Shown here: piece by piece, positions 38,901-48,191 of the stretch
Layout: each line of letters begins with the position of its first letter
How positions within the stretch are numbered: position 1 is the first letter of the stretch
Source of the DNA: Fictibacillus arsenicus
GTDB taxonomy: Bacteria; Bacillota; Bacilli; Bacillales; Fictibacillaceae
Assembly: GCF_001999465.1 (NCBI RefSeq)
Contig: NZ_MQMF01000002.1
Location: 310,001-374,000, forward strand
Length of the DNA: 64,000 nucleotides
Reading direction: 5' to 3'
Program-made: the position numbers and the translations under genes
The notes under the pieces: generated by a model
The model's input: the letters and a program-made list of their open reading frames with translations, nothing else
Databases searched by the model: none
Told to the model about the DNA's origin: nothing

Positions 38901-39397
38901 TCTGCACCTTTTAACGATAAAAATTCAGCAAATTTTCCTTGTGGAAGTACAACTGCACGAGTAAAGTCTTCTATCGTAAGCCCTAAAAGTTCTTGAACGA
39001 GCTTTGTAACGTCTCTTTCTTTGTCCGCGTGTACAATAGATTCACCATTAATGGACTCAATCAATCTAGAAGTACTCGTTCGAATCGTATGTTCACCTGT
39101 TCTTTTGTAGGAACGTTCAACCGTGTAGTTTTTTTCGGCATCACCCTGACCTAACTGAAAAGAAAATGAAACAGAGAGTTTATCTTCAGCCTGGTTCATG
39201 ATTCCGTGTGTTCCGCCAGCAGCGCGCTCCACTTTACCGTAAAGCGCTAGTGTTACTGCATCCAGAATTGTTGATTTTCCGCTTCCTGTTGGACCGAAGA
39301 TCCCGAACACGCCTCCCGAACAAAGTTCACTAAAGGGTATGGTCTGTGGTTCACGAAAACTTTGGAGTCCAGAAACACTTAAATGTAGTGGTCTCAT
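35993..39397 (-). CDS. sbcC: Exonuclease SbcCD subunit C (Rad50-like)
   Basis: SMC-like ATPase of the SbcCD nuclease, which opens hairpins and protein-blocked DNA ends. The protein has 1134 residues: Walker A GPTGSGKST near residue 37, long coiled coils, a zinc-hook CSVCGSTVHPFP around residue 540, signature TSLSGGETF, and Walker B FFLDEGFGTLD near the C-terminus. The start overlaps the sbcD stop by 4 bp. Fourth gene of addB-addA-sbcD-sbcC. Confidence 0.95.
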   Translation of the reverse strand: MRPLHLSVSGLQSFREPQTIPFSELCSGGVFGIFGPTGSGKSTILDAVTLALYGKVERAAGGTHGIMNQAEDKLSVSFSFQLGQGDAEKNYTVERSYKRTGEHTIRTSTSRLIESINGESIVHADKERDVTKLVQELLGLTIEDFTRAVVLPQGKFAEFLSLKGADRRQMLQRLFQLEKYGDVLNQKLKKRADEQKNRLNEITAEQAGLGDASHEALQEAESRLKEKERVLLNISELLKTEEETYKLKKAFWETQSENEKLLLSQKELDLQLPEMEQLKQLHKKAVMADRLTPYAEEWLESNRVKKELSTEKEQLEQNAEKLKKLSVEHEKQYEQAKDTKEKEEPELIRRLSVLEEAFQWEKDLNEKEAALQKETVKLSEMESSYSLGKKSEDDAIVLLEKGKKKQSSLKEELTTIEISQRERAVMQSALLLSQRYQSFHNEEQTIQKELKQAVENLESMNQNIVHVKGKISTCVENWKTLSDDVLTIYNEVQNAIRENESLSLSLQETLKREKEYQEKCKVHHLAAQLSSQLEENEPCSVCGSTVHPFPFNESNNDLDSNDDKVEYLEAAKVTLQNKHRDLIHLSETLEKLSNKIWSKMNVPSEETAAARDAAVTESVKTDKTFDDEKLNDHSTKVKGAIQDQLSLEDRFEALTSRFDEQQKQLEHLTYNCEYTEKQVKDLQRKIKVNKVSEEEIAAEWKEAEISFELENLNEVKKQFEKRETRQNEIQESLKVAADFLEKQNSKIEKTKEDNRKLEFTINTSKNQLKILNKDIQHLKEKLVERLGDKKASEQYEAVNKQLKTVAASYKDSVEQYERSRKLFLEADKAFHSTLQRFEDALKRSEKANVQWKEKLQNSIFNSYEEYSESVKNEASQQLWEEQLTIYSDQCKEVKAAIEGLKAKLPEKPISEEEMLQYQTALNERKQEADAAREAVGQAKQNWITIEKNHARFKELENEKLKVLALLEQIGKLQSVFRGNAFVEFMAEEQLIHVTRDASSRLSKLTRGRYAIEVDSNSGFVIRDDANGGIKRPVTSLSGGETFLTSLALALSLSAQIQLRGKFPLQFFFLDEGFGTLDQELLDTVVTALEKVQMENFAIGVISHVPELKARLTKRLIVEPAQHSGNGTRVRLDQL

Positions 39398-40575
39398 CCT
39401 GCATTCTCTCCTTCCCCATCTTCTTCGCCTACGAGATCGAGGAAAAGTGAAATCAGTTCTGGATCAGGTACAGCTCCACCAGTCTGACGTTTATAAAAAG
39501 TCGTAAAAAGCTCATCTACCGGAAGCTTTTGTGCAGAAACACTGATCTGTTCACCTAACGTTTCTGTAAAAACCGGCTTGATATGAACAATACCATCATG
39601 CGCTTTTCTGAGTCTTTGAATCTCCTCCATCGATAGAGCATCCTGTACATGAACCGACAGATCGATCCAGCAATTGTGATGCAGACCATCTTGAATGCCT
39701 TGAAAGACTTCAGAAACACCGTTCTTTGCTTCCCATGCTACTAGAGGTTTGCCGCATGTTAAGTGGATCTCTTCTACTTTTGCTTTTTGATTTGGTTCAA
39801 CATCAACAATCGTTACAGATTTAGATTGACCGCTCTCAGAAAAGCTGTACGATAGCGGAGATCCTGAATAACGTGCTTCTGATTTAGCACGCTTTATGAT
39901 TTGCGGTCTGTGCAGATGGCCAAGCGCTACGTATTGAGCTGCAGCAGGAAGACTTTCTGCTGCGACCGTGTAAGCTCCCCCAATATGTACGGGACGCTCT
40001 GAATCGCTCTCCTTGCTTCCTGCAACATATAGATGACTCATTGCGAGGTGCACATTTCCAGGTGTATATCTAGACGTTATTTCCTTGAAGTAGGAATCTA
40101 CCCAATCATCATACTGGCTGCGAACGTCAAGCTCTTCAACTGATTCACTTAACAGCATCTTCAATCGGGATTCAGACGGGTAAGGCAGTGCTGCGATCTC
40201 TAGCATCTCTCCCGTTCTTTTGATCGGTACCCTCTGCAGCTCTAAAGTTGGAAGCCCGACAAGCGTTATGCCGAGCTCTTTCGCTAGCGGAAATGAAGCT
40301 GCGAGTCTGTCTGGATGATCATGGTTTCCAGCTATCGCAATAAAAGGACATTCACCTTTTCGGCTGATCCGGGCAAGTGTTTCATAAAACATCTGTTCAG
40401 CAGCTGCAGGGGGATTTACCGTATCAAATACATCCCCTGCCATAACAACTGCATCAATTTTTTCTCTGGACACAATCTCTACTAGTTCGTCTAAAAAAGC
40501 TTGCTGTTCTTCCAGCCTGCTGCGCCCTTCCAATGAACGTCCCAAATGCCAGTCAGCGGTGTGAAGCAATCGCAT
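39394..40575 (-). CDS. sbcD: Exonuclease SbcCD subunit D (Mre11-like)
   Basis: 393-residue metallophosphoesterase nuclease. Phosphodiesterase motifs are in order: HTADWHLGR, VMAGDVFDT, AGNHDHPDR, and ALGHLHRPQ. Starts 10 bp after addA and overlaps sbcC. Confidence 0.95.
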   Translation of the reverse strand: MRLLHTADWHLGRSLEGRSRLEEQQAFLDELVEIVSREKIDAVVMAGDVFDTVNPPAAAEQMFYETLARISRKGECPFIAIAGNHDHPDRLAASFPLAKELGITLVGLPTLELQRVPIKRTGEMLEIAALPYPSESRLKMLLSESVEELDVRSQYDDWVDSYFKEITSRYTPGNVHLAMSHLYVAGSKESDSERPVHIGGAYTVAAESLPAAAQYVALGHLHRPQIIKRAKSEARYSGSPLSYSFSESGQSKSVTIVDVEPNQKAKVEEIHLTCGKPLVAWEAKNGVSEVFQGIQDGLHHNCWIDLSVHVQDALSMEEIQRLRKAHDGIVHIKPVFTETLGEQISVSAQKLPVDELFTTFYKRQTGGAVPDPELISLFLDLVGEEDGEGENAG

Positions 40576-40585
40576 CGTATCCCCC

Positions 40586-43500
40586 CTATTTCACTTGCAG
40601 AATGTGTCCACCGTCAAAGAAATAGAGATAGCTCTCTTTTACCGGTTTCTTTAAAATTCTTTCAATTGCTTTTGCGTACAATGTCAGCTGCATTTCATAT
40701 CTGTTTAAGAGCGTTTCTTTCGCTCCTGAAAATCCATTGGTAAATCTGTTCTGTATCTTATCTGTTTTATAGTCGATTAAAATAAATCCATCTTCATCTT
40801 CTATCAGGCAGTCGATAACACCCTGAACAAGTACATGCTCTTCTTCCCCGCCCCAGTTATCCCTTGTTTCAGAAAGGGGAAGTGCCATGCTGAACGGAAT
40901 TTCCCGCTTTACGTTTACGTTCTCTATGACTCTCTGTCCGAGGGGGCCATCTATAAATTCTTTTATTTGCTCTAACTGGATATAACGGGCTTGATCCGAT
41001 GTCAGAAGCTCTCTTGTTTCCATCATGGCAACCTGTTCCTGCAAGTCTTCCAGAGTTTGAGATTTCTTAAATTCCACATGCTGCATAACCATATGCATAG
41101 CGGTACCGGCTTCAGCAGCATTCAACTGAGAATCCTGCATGAATCGTGGACGTTCATGGATCGCAGGCTGGGCTGCTTTTACAAGATCAGTACTGCTGTA
41201 TTCATCTGCTGTCTGAAACTGTTTTTTCAACTCTGTAACAGATTGCTTGGAGCGCGTTACAGTTGAAGGCTTGTGATGATATTGCCACTTTAGACGATGG
41301 CTGATCTCCTCTTTTGCATCACTAGAGATCTCAACTGGTTCGGATTGTTGCAGTCTTAAAAGCAGTTCTTCTTGTTTCTGCTCTTGTGCTGTCTCAAGTT
41401 CTTCATAATAACTCGCTGGAAGAATCGTAATCTTCCAATCTGTTTCATCTATGAAAACTTCTCCTCTTCCTCGTTCAGCAGTACCTAGTACGGATAATAG
41501 AGGACCTGCATTTTTATGCCGGATAACTGCACGTCCAATCCAATCCAGGTAACTTTTCACTCCTGCACGCTCATGGTCAGGAAGCAGCCAGTTCTCTTCA
41601 TAAAGAGAATCACTCCAGCTTTCAGCAGATTTTTCAATGTCATTCACTGTTCCGACCAGATACAACTTTTCTTTTGCACGAGTCAGTGCAACATACAGGA
41701 CACGCATTTCTTCTGCGATAAGCTCCATCTTTTTTCTGCCGATGATTGCCAACCGGGGAAGTGTCGGATAGGTTACACGATATACCGGATTAATATATTG
41801 CGTTCCGAGACCAAGCTCTTTATGAAGCAGTACTTTTTCTTTTAGGTCTCGCGTGTTGAACTGCTTGTTTAAGCCTCCGACAAAAACAATCGGAAACTCG
41901 AGACCTTTACTTTTATGAATGGTCATTATGCGCACAACGTCTTCTTGTTCACCGAGTGCTCTTGCTGCTCCAAGATCTTTGCCGCGTTCCTGCATCCTTT
42001 CGATAAAACGCAGGAAACGAAACAGCCCGCGGAAAGAAGTACTCTCATACATTTTTGCACGATCGTATAACGCCCTTAAGTTTGCCTGTCTTTGTTTACC
42101 TCCAGCAAGACCGCCAACATAATCAAAGTAACCCGTTTCTCTATAAATGTCCCAGATCAGATCTGCCAATGGCCCTTGACGAGCCTGATGACGCCATGAT
42201 TCAAGCTTTTTTAAGAACAAAGAAAGTTTCTCTTTGATCTCTGGATTTTCTCCTTCTTGACTGTACAGCTCGACTGCTCCAAGATAGTTGTCCTTTTTTT
42301 GAATGAGCCGCACGATTGCAAGCTCTTCACCTGTCAGACCTACTACCGGAGACCGGAGAACCGCCGCAAGCGGGATGTCTTGAAGCGGGTTATCGATTAC
42401 TTTCAGAAGCGACATCATCACATGGATTTCCGTCGCATCAAAATATCCAGTTGAAAGTTCAGCATGTGCAGGAATTCCTTGCTGTTTAAATTCTTCCAAG
42501 ATAACAGGCGCCCATTGAGAAGTGGCTCTAAAAAGCAGGACAATGTCTTTGTACTTTGCAGGCCGCATCATCTTCGTTTTTTTATCAAAAACATGATGCG
42601 GAGAATTCCCTGTTGTCCCGACGATTTCTTTAATTCTTTCAGCGATCACACGCGCTTCCAGCTGAACGGTTTCCAGATCCGATTTTTCGAGCTCACCGCT
42701 CTCAAGACCTTCTTCATCCATGACAGGCTGGCTTTTATTAATCAAAATCAGTTCTGGTTCATTACCGGGCTGTTCCGGGTAATAGTCTGCACCTAATTTA
42801 AGCTCAGCATCTTCGCTGTATTCGATCTCTCCGACTGTTTCATTCATGATTTGCCTGAACAAATAATTTGTAGCCTGAAGAACGCCGTTACGGCTTCTGA
42901 AATTCTTGGCAAGGTCAATTCGAAGTCCGTTCCCGCCTTCTTTTGTGAACTGTTTATACTTTGATAAAAAGAGAAGCGGTTCAGCAAGCCTGAAGCGGTA
43001 GATAGACTGCTTCACATCACCGACCATGAACATGTTTCCTGAACCAGCGTCCTTCGAAACAAGACGGACGATGGATTCCTGAACAAAGTTTGTATCTTGA
43101 TATTCATCCACAAGAACTTCTACAAAGCGCTCGCGGTATTCAGCTGCTGCATCAGAAGGAACTGGATTTTCCATCGTTGAACCTTCACCTTTTAATACCT
43201 GCAGGCAATAATGCTCAAGATCTCCAAAATCGACGAGTGATTTTTCTCGCTTTGCCAATGAATATCTGCGTCCGAATGCTTTTACAAGAGATGATAGCTC
43301 TCTTACGATCGGTGCCATCTCTTCAATATGTGCAACATACGAATCAGGATGGCGTTCAAAGAATTCTTCTTTTAAACTGCTCGTTTTCTTTTTTATGGTG
43401 TCTCTCATTGCTTTTACTTTATTCTTTAATTCTTCATCAACATCTTTTCCTCTGACCGCTTTTAACTTTGGAGGTTCATACGTTTGGAAAACCTCGTATA

Positions 43501-44329
43501 ATTGGCGCCAGCTCTCTTTCACATGATTCAGCGACTTTAAAAATTCCAGATCTTCTTCGAGAGTTGCTGCATAAGGGAGCGGCCCGCCTGGAATTTCCGC
43601 GAGGTCACACGCACGAACTGCCATCGCTTGCAGTCCTTCTAGCTGCAGGGAAATATCCGCAAGCAGTTCTTTTGTCCAAGGAAGGTCATCGATTGATGAA
43701 GCATTGATCTCGTAGGTATCTGCCATTTGATCGAGCCAGCCTTCAGGGTCTGGATGGCTTCTTGCAAAATCATAGAGTGAGAGAACAAGTTTCTGAAGAT
43801 CCATATCATTCCGATCTGAACTATAGGCGTCAACCACTTGATAAAAAGTATGGTCTTCTCCCTTGCTGTACTCTTCTTCAAAAAGCTCCTCGATCACTTC
43901 CTGTCGAATTAGTTCAGCTTCTGTTTCTTCAGCTACCCTGAACCCTGGATCAAGATCTGTTTCGTAATAATACTTTCTTAAAACTTCAATACAAAAGGAA
44001 TGAAGGGTAGAGATGGAAGCTTTGTTCAATAAATTCAATTGTCTTCTAAGATGCAAAGAAGAAGGATGTTGAGTCAGCTCCTTATCAATCGCTTCTCCAA
44101 TCCGCTTGCGCATTTCTGCAGCTGCGGCATTTGTGAAGGTAACGATGAGCAATCTGTCTACATCTGCAGACTGCTCTCTTATCATCGTAATAATTCTTTC
44201 AACGAGAACGGCTGTTTTCCCAGAACCTGCCGCTGCTGCAACAAGTATATTTTCTCCTCGTGCCTGGATTGCTTGCCATTGTTCATCCGTCCAGGTTGAT
44301 CCTTCCGGTTTTGGAATTAATGTTTTCAA
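40586..44329 (-). CDS. addA: ATP-dependent helicase/nuclease subunit AddA
   Basis: UvrD-like 3'-5' helicase with a C-terminal RecB-type nuclease; with AddB it resects double-strand breaks in recombination repair. 1247 residues. Walker A VAAAAGSGKTAVLVERI near residue 36, DEYQDTN (Walker B), VRIMTIHKSKGLEFPIVF (motif V-like), and at the C-terminus the nuclease Asp-Lys motif FILIDYKTDK. Overlaps addB by 4 bp. Confidence 0.96.
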   Translation of the reverse strand: MKTLIPKPEGSTWTDEQWQAIQARGENILVAAAAGSGKTAVLVERIITMIREQSADVDRLLIVTFTNAAAAEMRKRIGEAIDKELTQHPSSLHLRRQLNLLNKASISTLHSFCIEVLRKYYYETDLDPGFRVAEETEAELIRQEVIEELFEEEYSKGEDHTFYQVVDAYSSDRNDMDLQKLVLSLYDFARSHPDPEGWLDQMADTYEINASSIDDLPWTKELLADISLQLEGLQAMAVRACDLAEIPGGPLPYAATLEEDLEFLKSLNHVKESWRQLYEVFQTYEPPKLKAVRGKDVDEELKNKVKAMRDTIKKKTSSLKEEFFERHPDSYVAHIEEMAPIVRELSSLVKAFGRRYSLAKREKSLVDFGDLEHYCLQVLKGEGSTMENPVPSDAAAEYRERFVEVLVDEYQDTNFVQESIVRLVSKDAGSGNMFMVGDVKQSIYRFRLAEPLLFLSKYKQFTKEGGNGLRIDLAKNFRSRNGVLQATNYLFRQIMNETVGEIEYSEDAELKLGADYYPEQPGNEPELILINKSQPVMDEEGLESGELEKSDLETVQLEARVIAERIKEIVGTTGNSPHHVFDKKTKMMRPAKYKDIVLLFRATSQWAPVILEEFKQQGIPAHAELSTGYFDATEIHVMMSLLKVIDNPLQDIPLAAVLRSPVVGLTGEELAIVRLIQKKDNYLGAVELYSQEGENPEIKEKLSLFLKKLESWRHQARQGPLADLIWDIYRETGYFDYVGGLAGGKQRQANLRALYDRAKMYESTSFRGLFRFLRFIERMQERGKDLGAARALGEQEDVVRIMTIHKSKGLEFPIVFVGGLNKQFNTRDLKEKVLLHKELGLGTQYINPVYRVTYPTLPRLAIIGRKKMELIAEEMRVLYVALTRAKEKLYLVGTVNDIEKSAESWSDSLYEENWLLPDHERAGVKSYLDWIGRAVIRHKNAGPLLSVLGTAERGRGEVFIDETDWKITILPASYYEELETAQEQKQEELLLRLQQSEPVEISSDAKEEISHRLKWQYHHKPSTVTRSKQSVTELKKQFQTADEYSSTDLVKAAQPAIHERPRFMQDSQLNAAEAGTAMHMVMQHVEFKKSQTLEDLQEQVAMMETRELLTSDQARYIQLEQIKEFIDGPLGQRVIENVNVKREIPFSMALPLSETRDNWGGEEEHVLVQGVIDCLIEDEDGFILIDYKTDKIQNRFTNGFSGAKETLLNRYEMQLTLYAKAIERILKKPVKESYLYFFDGGHILQVK

Positions 44330-47300
44330 ATGAGGCTGCCTCCTTCCTCTTGCATTTTTTCTAAAATGATTTCATCTTTTTCTGGTTTCAGCTGACGGTA
44401 TTGATTTTCCTCAAGTGTCTGATCAAACTGGCAAACTGGTTTATAGGAACAGAACGTGCAAGGCACCTTCTTTTTCATTTCATAAGGCGAGATATCAATC
44501 ACTCCGTCGGTAATACCTGTTCCGGAGCTGACAGCCATTTTTCGCGCATGCTGTCTCATCGTTTCAAAATGGGAAGCCGACGCAACGGACGAATGAGACT
44601 TATGGAATCCGTTATTCGTAAGTGCTACCGGAATTATGTTCGAACGCTTATCCATCGTGCTGTCCATTAATTGCACGGCCTCTTCTTCTGCTAAAACAAG
44701 ACCCTTCATCTTGAATTTCTTCAGCACTTCTTTTTCTATCTCTTCAGCAGTCAAAAGCTTCTTTTGATTTAAAAGAGGGTTATGAACATGGAAATAGAGC
44801 ACACCAGCAGGAATAGATTCTTGTCCTAGCCATTTCTCAGAATGAGCGACTGCAACATCCAGATATGTGAGCATCTGAAGAGCTATGCCATGATACAGCT
44901 CAGCAAGATTTAAGCCTGTTGAACTTGATTTATAATCGATAACACGCATTAATAGGCCTTTTGAACTTGCGGCAGTATCCACTCTGTCGATACGTCCGAC
45001 TACCTCCATCGTTGTGCCGTTCGGCAGTTTATAGACTAATGGCGGCAGCGTCCCGCCTGTTCCGAATGCCAGCTCTAGTCCTGCTGGAGTAAATCCGCTC
45101 GCTTTTGCATGTTCGCTTAAAATATGCGAAGCCTTGCCCACAACTTCTTTCAGCTTCTTCTTAATATAAAGGTGGCGGTTAGAGCTGAGCAGAATCTCAT
45201 GCTGAAGCTGAGGAGCCAAGAGATCAACGATATCCCCTGCCATCCGGTAACAGTCACCTTTTGAAAGATCGCTCCACTGGACTCTCCTCTGCTGCAGTGC
45301 ATCATTCATCTGTTTTAACGCAGCATGGAACAGCTGCCCGATATCTGGCGCTTCCAATTTGTACATCTGACGCTCCTTCAGTTTCAGTCCGTATGACATA
45401 AACTGAGAAAACGGACAAGACTGAAATAACTCCATGCGCGAAATACTCGTTAAGATGCTGTCACCATAGAGGTCTTTTGATACAGAAGCGCTCAAAGGTG
45501 CTTCACGGTTAAAGTAGAACAAGCTCGATATCGCTTTTTTTGCATAGTGGTCATACTGATCATCAGTAATGATCCAATTATAGACATCCCACCAAACAGG
45601 TGAGATCGGATATCCCTTCTTCCATTCCCGAAGCTGTGCACTTAAATAGGACACACTTTTCACAGGATGCTGAACAAAAGATAGGTCTTCTTCAACACCA
45701 GGTTCATTTTGATAAAGATGCTCTTTCAGATCAGGAAATAGATCCCGCATCCTTTGGATGACCATAGATGGCTGCAAAGTTTTTCCTTCTTCATCAGCAA
45801 GCGCATAGGACACGAACAGCCGGTCACTGCCATTTGTTAATGCCAGGTAGATCATAAATTGTTCGTCCAGCAGCTTTCTTCTTGCAGAAGGTGCCAGCAT
45901 AACACCATTTCTTTCAAGCGCTTCTCTTTCGTCTTCAGATAACAAACCATCATCTTTTGGTTTAAGAGGAATGATGCCGTCGTTAACTCCTAATAGAAAA
46001 TTAATCTTCACATCTGTAAAACGGGAACGCTCCAAAGTTCCTGCAAGTACCTGATCGAGTGATGGCGGAACAAGAGCAAATTTCATACTTTCAAGACCCG
46101 TCTCAAGCATCTGCATCCATATTTCTTTGGAAAGCTTCTCGTTCCCAGTAAGCTCTACCATTTCATCTAAAAGGCCAAGCACTGCATTCCATACCTGTCC
46201 ATGTTCACGTGCAGCTCTAAGTTTCCCTTCAGATTCAGCATGAAGCCTTAAGCGTTCAAGTTTCATAGGAACGGAGAGGTCTTCTAAATATTTATAAAGT
46301 GATGTACAAAAATCTGCTACGGTTTCACTCTTGGATAGATCTCTTGAAAGTCTTTTGAGAGGTGACACAATCATATCTCTAAGATCATTGATCAGCTGTT
46401 CTTTTTCGTCATCCCGGCTCGTTTTCCCAAAATCATCAGCTTCAAATCCTCTGAATCTTTTATACTTCCAAGGCTTTGAATCTGTCCATCTGCTGCCTTG
46501 AATACCAAGAGCCAACACATAGTTTTCCAGTTCGTCCATGCAACTTCTAATCTCTGATGTTGTTTTTCTCATCTCATCGAGCGGATAGAGCATATCCGTT
46601 TTTACAGCACGAAATACAGCTTCATACCGCCAATTCTTTAAAACAACGTCCAATGAGGAACGGATCAGTTCAATAAGCGGATGATGAAGCATTGATTTTT
46701 TTTGGTCTAAGAAAACCGGTATGCCATAATCAGAAAATACCGTTTCAATAAGAGACTGATAACTGCCGGTATTTCTTACGGTTACTGCAATATCCCGGTA
46801 TCTGTATCCTTCATCACGAACAAGTTCAATAATTTTTCTGGCTGCACCTTCAACTTCTGATCTTAAATTAACTGCGGCTGCTAAATGTATCCCCTCAGGG
46901 TTTGAATAGCTGATCGCAGGTCTCGCATCATATTGTTTTTCAATATGTGCAATCGCAGGAGAAGTGAATTTTGGCGTTTGCGAGAGCACGATTGGCTCTT
47001 CTATCTCCACATCCATCTCTTTTGCTTTTTGGGTGAAAACTTGTGCTGTCTTCTTTGTCATATAAAAGAGATCCAGTTCATGCGGTTCAGTGTCCGGATG
47101 ATACGATTCCTCTGAAGTCAGGGCAATTGTCACTTTCTTTGCATGCTCCATGAGACCAGCCGCTGCTTCAAGTTCTTGCGGAGTAAAAGAATGGAAACCA
47201 TCTATGTAAATCTCGCAATCCTTTATCGTATCTGAATAAGGAATTTTCTCCTGCAGAAGTTTTAAATAATCTTCAGAATCTAAGTATTTTCCAGCAAGAG

Positions 47301-47829
47301 CTTTTTCAAGCGCGCCTGAAATGATGCTTAAGTCAGACAGCTTGTCTTTGAGCACTTTTTTGTTATTCTCTTTTTGACCAAGTGAAAGCAGCGTTTCTGC
47401 ATTCCATGAAAGATCTTCTGATGACACACAATACCGCTTTAATTCTGTTGTCATAAGCTCGAGCAATTCATAAAAACCGCTCTGTTCAGAAGCTTTTCTA
47501 AAAATCTTAAGTTCTTCTTTTTTGCTTTCAATTATTTTGCGGAGCATCATTCTTACACCAGTGCTTGTGATGTGCATCCTTGTCATTCCGCCTGTTTCAC
47601 CAAGAACGCGCCAAGCCAAACGTGAAAAACTATAAACCTGGGCACGAATCATCCCATTTAATCCGGGAGTTGATGCAAGCTTATACTCAGATTGAAAGGT
47701 CATCTGATCTGGCACTAAGTAGATGATAGGACTCCCCATCGGATCTTCTGCAAGTTTTTCACGTATCTCTTGAAAGACAGAGTGGGACTTTCCGCTGCCG
47801 GATCGTCCCAAAATAAATTGCAAACTCAT
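44326..47829 (-). CDS. addB: ATP-dependent helicase/deoxyribonuclease subunit AddB
   Basis: Second subunit of AddAB; holds the 5'-strand nuclease and reads the Chi-like sequence. I start at the ATG at 47829 (1167 residues, against 1166 in B. subtilis), AGGGGATG upstream. N-terminal Walker A LGRSGSGKS. The four iron-sulfur cysteines are visible: LFQSCPFSQF near residue 800 and CTFCSYKPVCQFD near the C-terminus. Nuclease motif VIDYKSSSTG. First gene of the repair operon. Confidence 0.95.
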   Translation of the reverse strand: MSLQFILGRSGSGKSHSVFQEIREKLAEDPMGSPIIYLVPDQMTFQSEYKLASTPGLNGMIRAQVYSFSRLAWRVLGETGGMTRMHITSTGVRMMLRKIIESKKEELKIFRKASEQSGFYELLELMTTELKRYCVSSEDLSWNAETLLSLGQKENNKKVLKDKLSDLSIISGALEKALAGKYLDSEDYLKLLQEKIPYSDTIKDCEIYIDGFHSFTPQELEAAAGLMEHAKKVTIALTSEESYHPDTEPHELDLFYMTKKTAQVFTQKAKEMDVEIEEPIVLSQTPKFTSPAIAHIEKQYDARPAISYSNPEGIHLAAAVNLRSEVEGAARKIIELVRDEGYRYRDIAVTVRNTGSYQSLIETVFSDYGIPVFLDQKKSMLHHPLIELIRSSLDVVLKNWRYEAVFRAVKTDMLYPLDEMRKTTSEIRSCMDELENYVLALGIQGSRWTDSKPWKYKRFRGFEADDFGKTSRDDEKEQLINDLRDMIVSPLKRLSRDLSKSETVADFCTSLYKYLEDLSVPMKLERLRLHAESEGKLRAAREHGQVWNAVLGLLDEMVELTGNEKLSKEIWMQMLETGLESMKFALVPPSLDQVLAGTLERSRFTDVKINFLLGVNDGIIPLKPKDDGLLSEDEREALERNGVMLAPSARRKLLDEQFMIYLALTNGSDRLFVSYALADEEGKTLQPSMVIQRMRDLFPDLKEHLYQNEPGVEEDLSFVQHPVKSVSYLSAQLREWKKGYPISPVWWDVYNWIITDDQYDHYAKKAISSLFYFNREAPLSASVSKDLYGDSILTSISRMELFQSCPFSQFMSYGLKLKERQMYKLEAPDIGQLFHAALKQMNDALQQRRVQWSDLSKGDCYRMAGDIVDLLAPQLQHEILLSSNRHLYIKKKLKEVVGKASHILSEHAKASGFTPAGLELAFGTGGTLPPLVYKLPNGTTMEVVGRIDRVDTAASSKGLLMRVIDYKSSSTGLNLAELYHGIALQMLTYLDVAVAHSEKWLGQESIPAGVLYFHVHNPLLNQKKLLTAEEIEKEVLKKFKMKGLVLAEEEAVQLMDSTMDKRSNIIPVALTNNGFHKSHSSVASASHFETMRQHARKMAVSSGTGITDGVIDISPYEMKKKVPCTFCSYKPVCQFDQTLEENQYRQLKPEKDEIILEKMQEEGGSLI

Positions 47830-47989
47830 ATTTTTCATCCCCTGTTCCGAACACAAATTCTGCTTTTATTATCTCACAATCTACTAGCAGGGCAAAGGCT
47901 AGTATACTCAAAACGTACGAAATACGGCTGGTATTTAAAGGATACCTAAAGAAAAGGCTTTTCAGTGAACCTGGCAGCTCTTGAAAGTA

Positions 47990-48118
47990 GTTGATTTCCG
48001 CTCCAGGTTGCTCGCTTTCCACGGGGCGTGCGGTGAGCCTCCTGCCGCTTTGCGCCATTAGGAGTCTCCACCTGACCGCTCGTCCCGTAGGAGTCTCACA
48101 CCTTGCGCTTCAATCAAC
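47990..48118 (-). repeat. Dispersed modular repeat, copy D (short form)
   Basis: 129 bp, inverted relative to copies A-C: starts GTTGATTTCCGCTCCAGG and ends CAATCAAC. It keeps the right-hand hairpin module found in copy C and lacks the central module of A and B. It lies in the 362-bp gap between addB and the upstream minus-strand cyclase gene; apart from the repeat and a possible -10 TATACT near 47902 I see nothing else in that gap. Confidence 0.85.
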
Positions 48119-48191
48119 TTGCAAAAGATGAGATAGAAAAAATCAAAAGCAACAATCTATTAAATAAGAGCATAAAAACAAAGAAAAACAG

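Noticed and set aside
47845-47875. LexA (DinR) box upstream of addB
   Set aside because: CGAACACAAATTC has two mismatches to the Bacillus consensus and overlaps the likely leader; too weak to claim.
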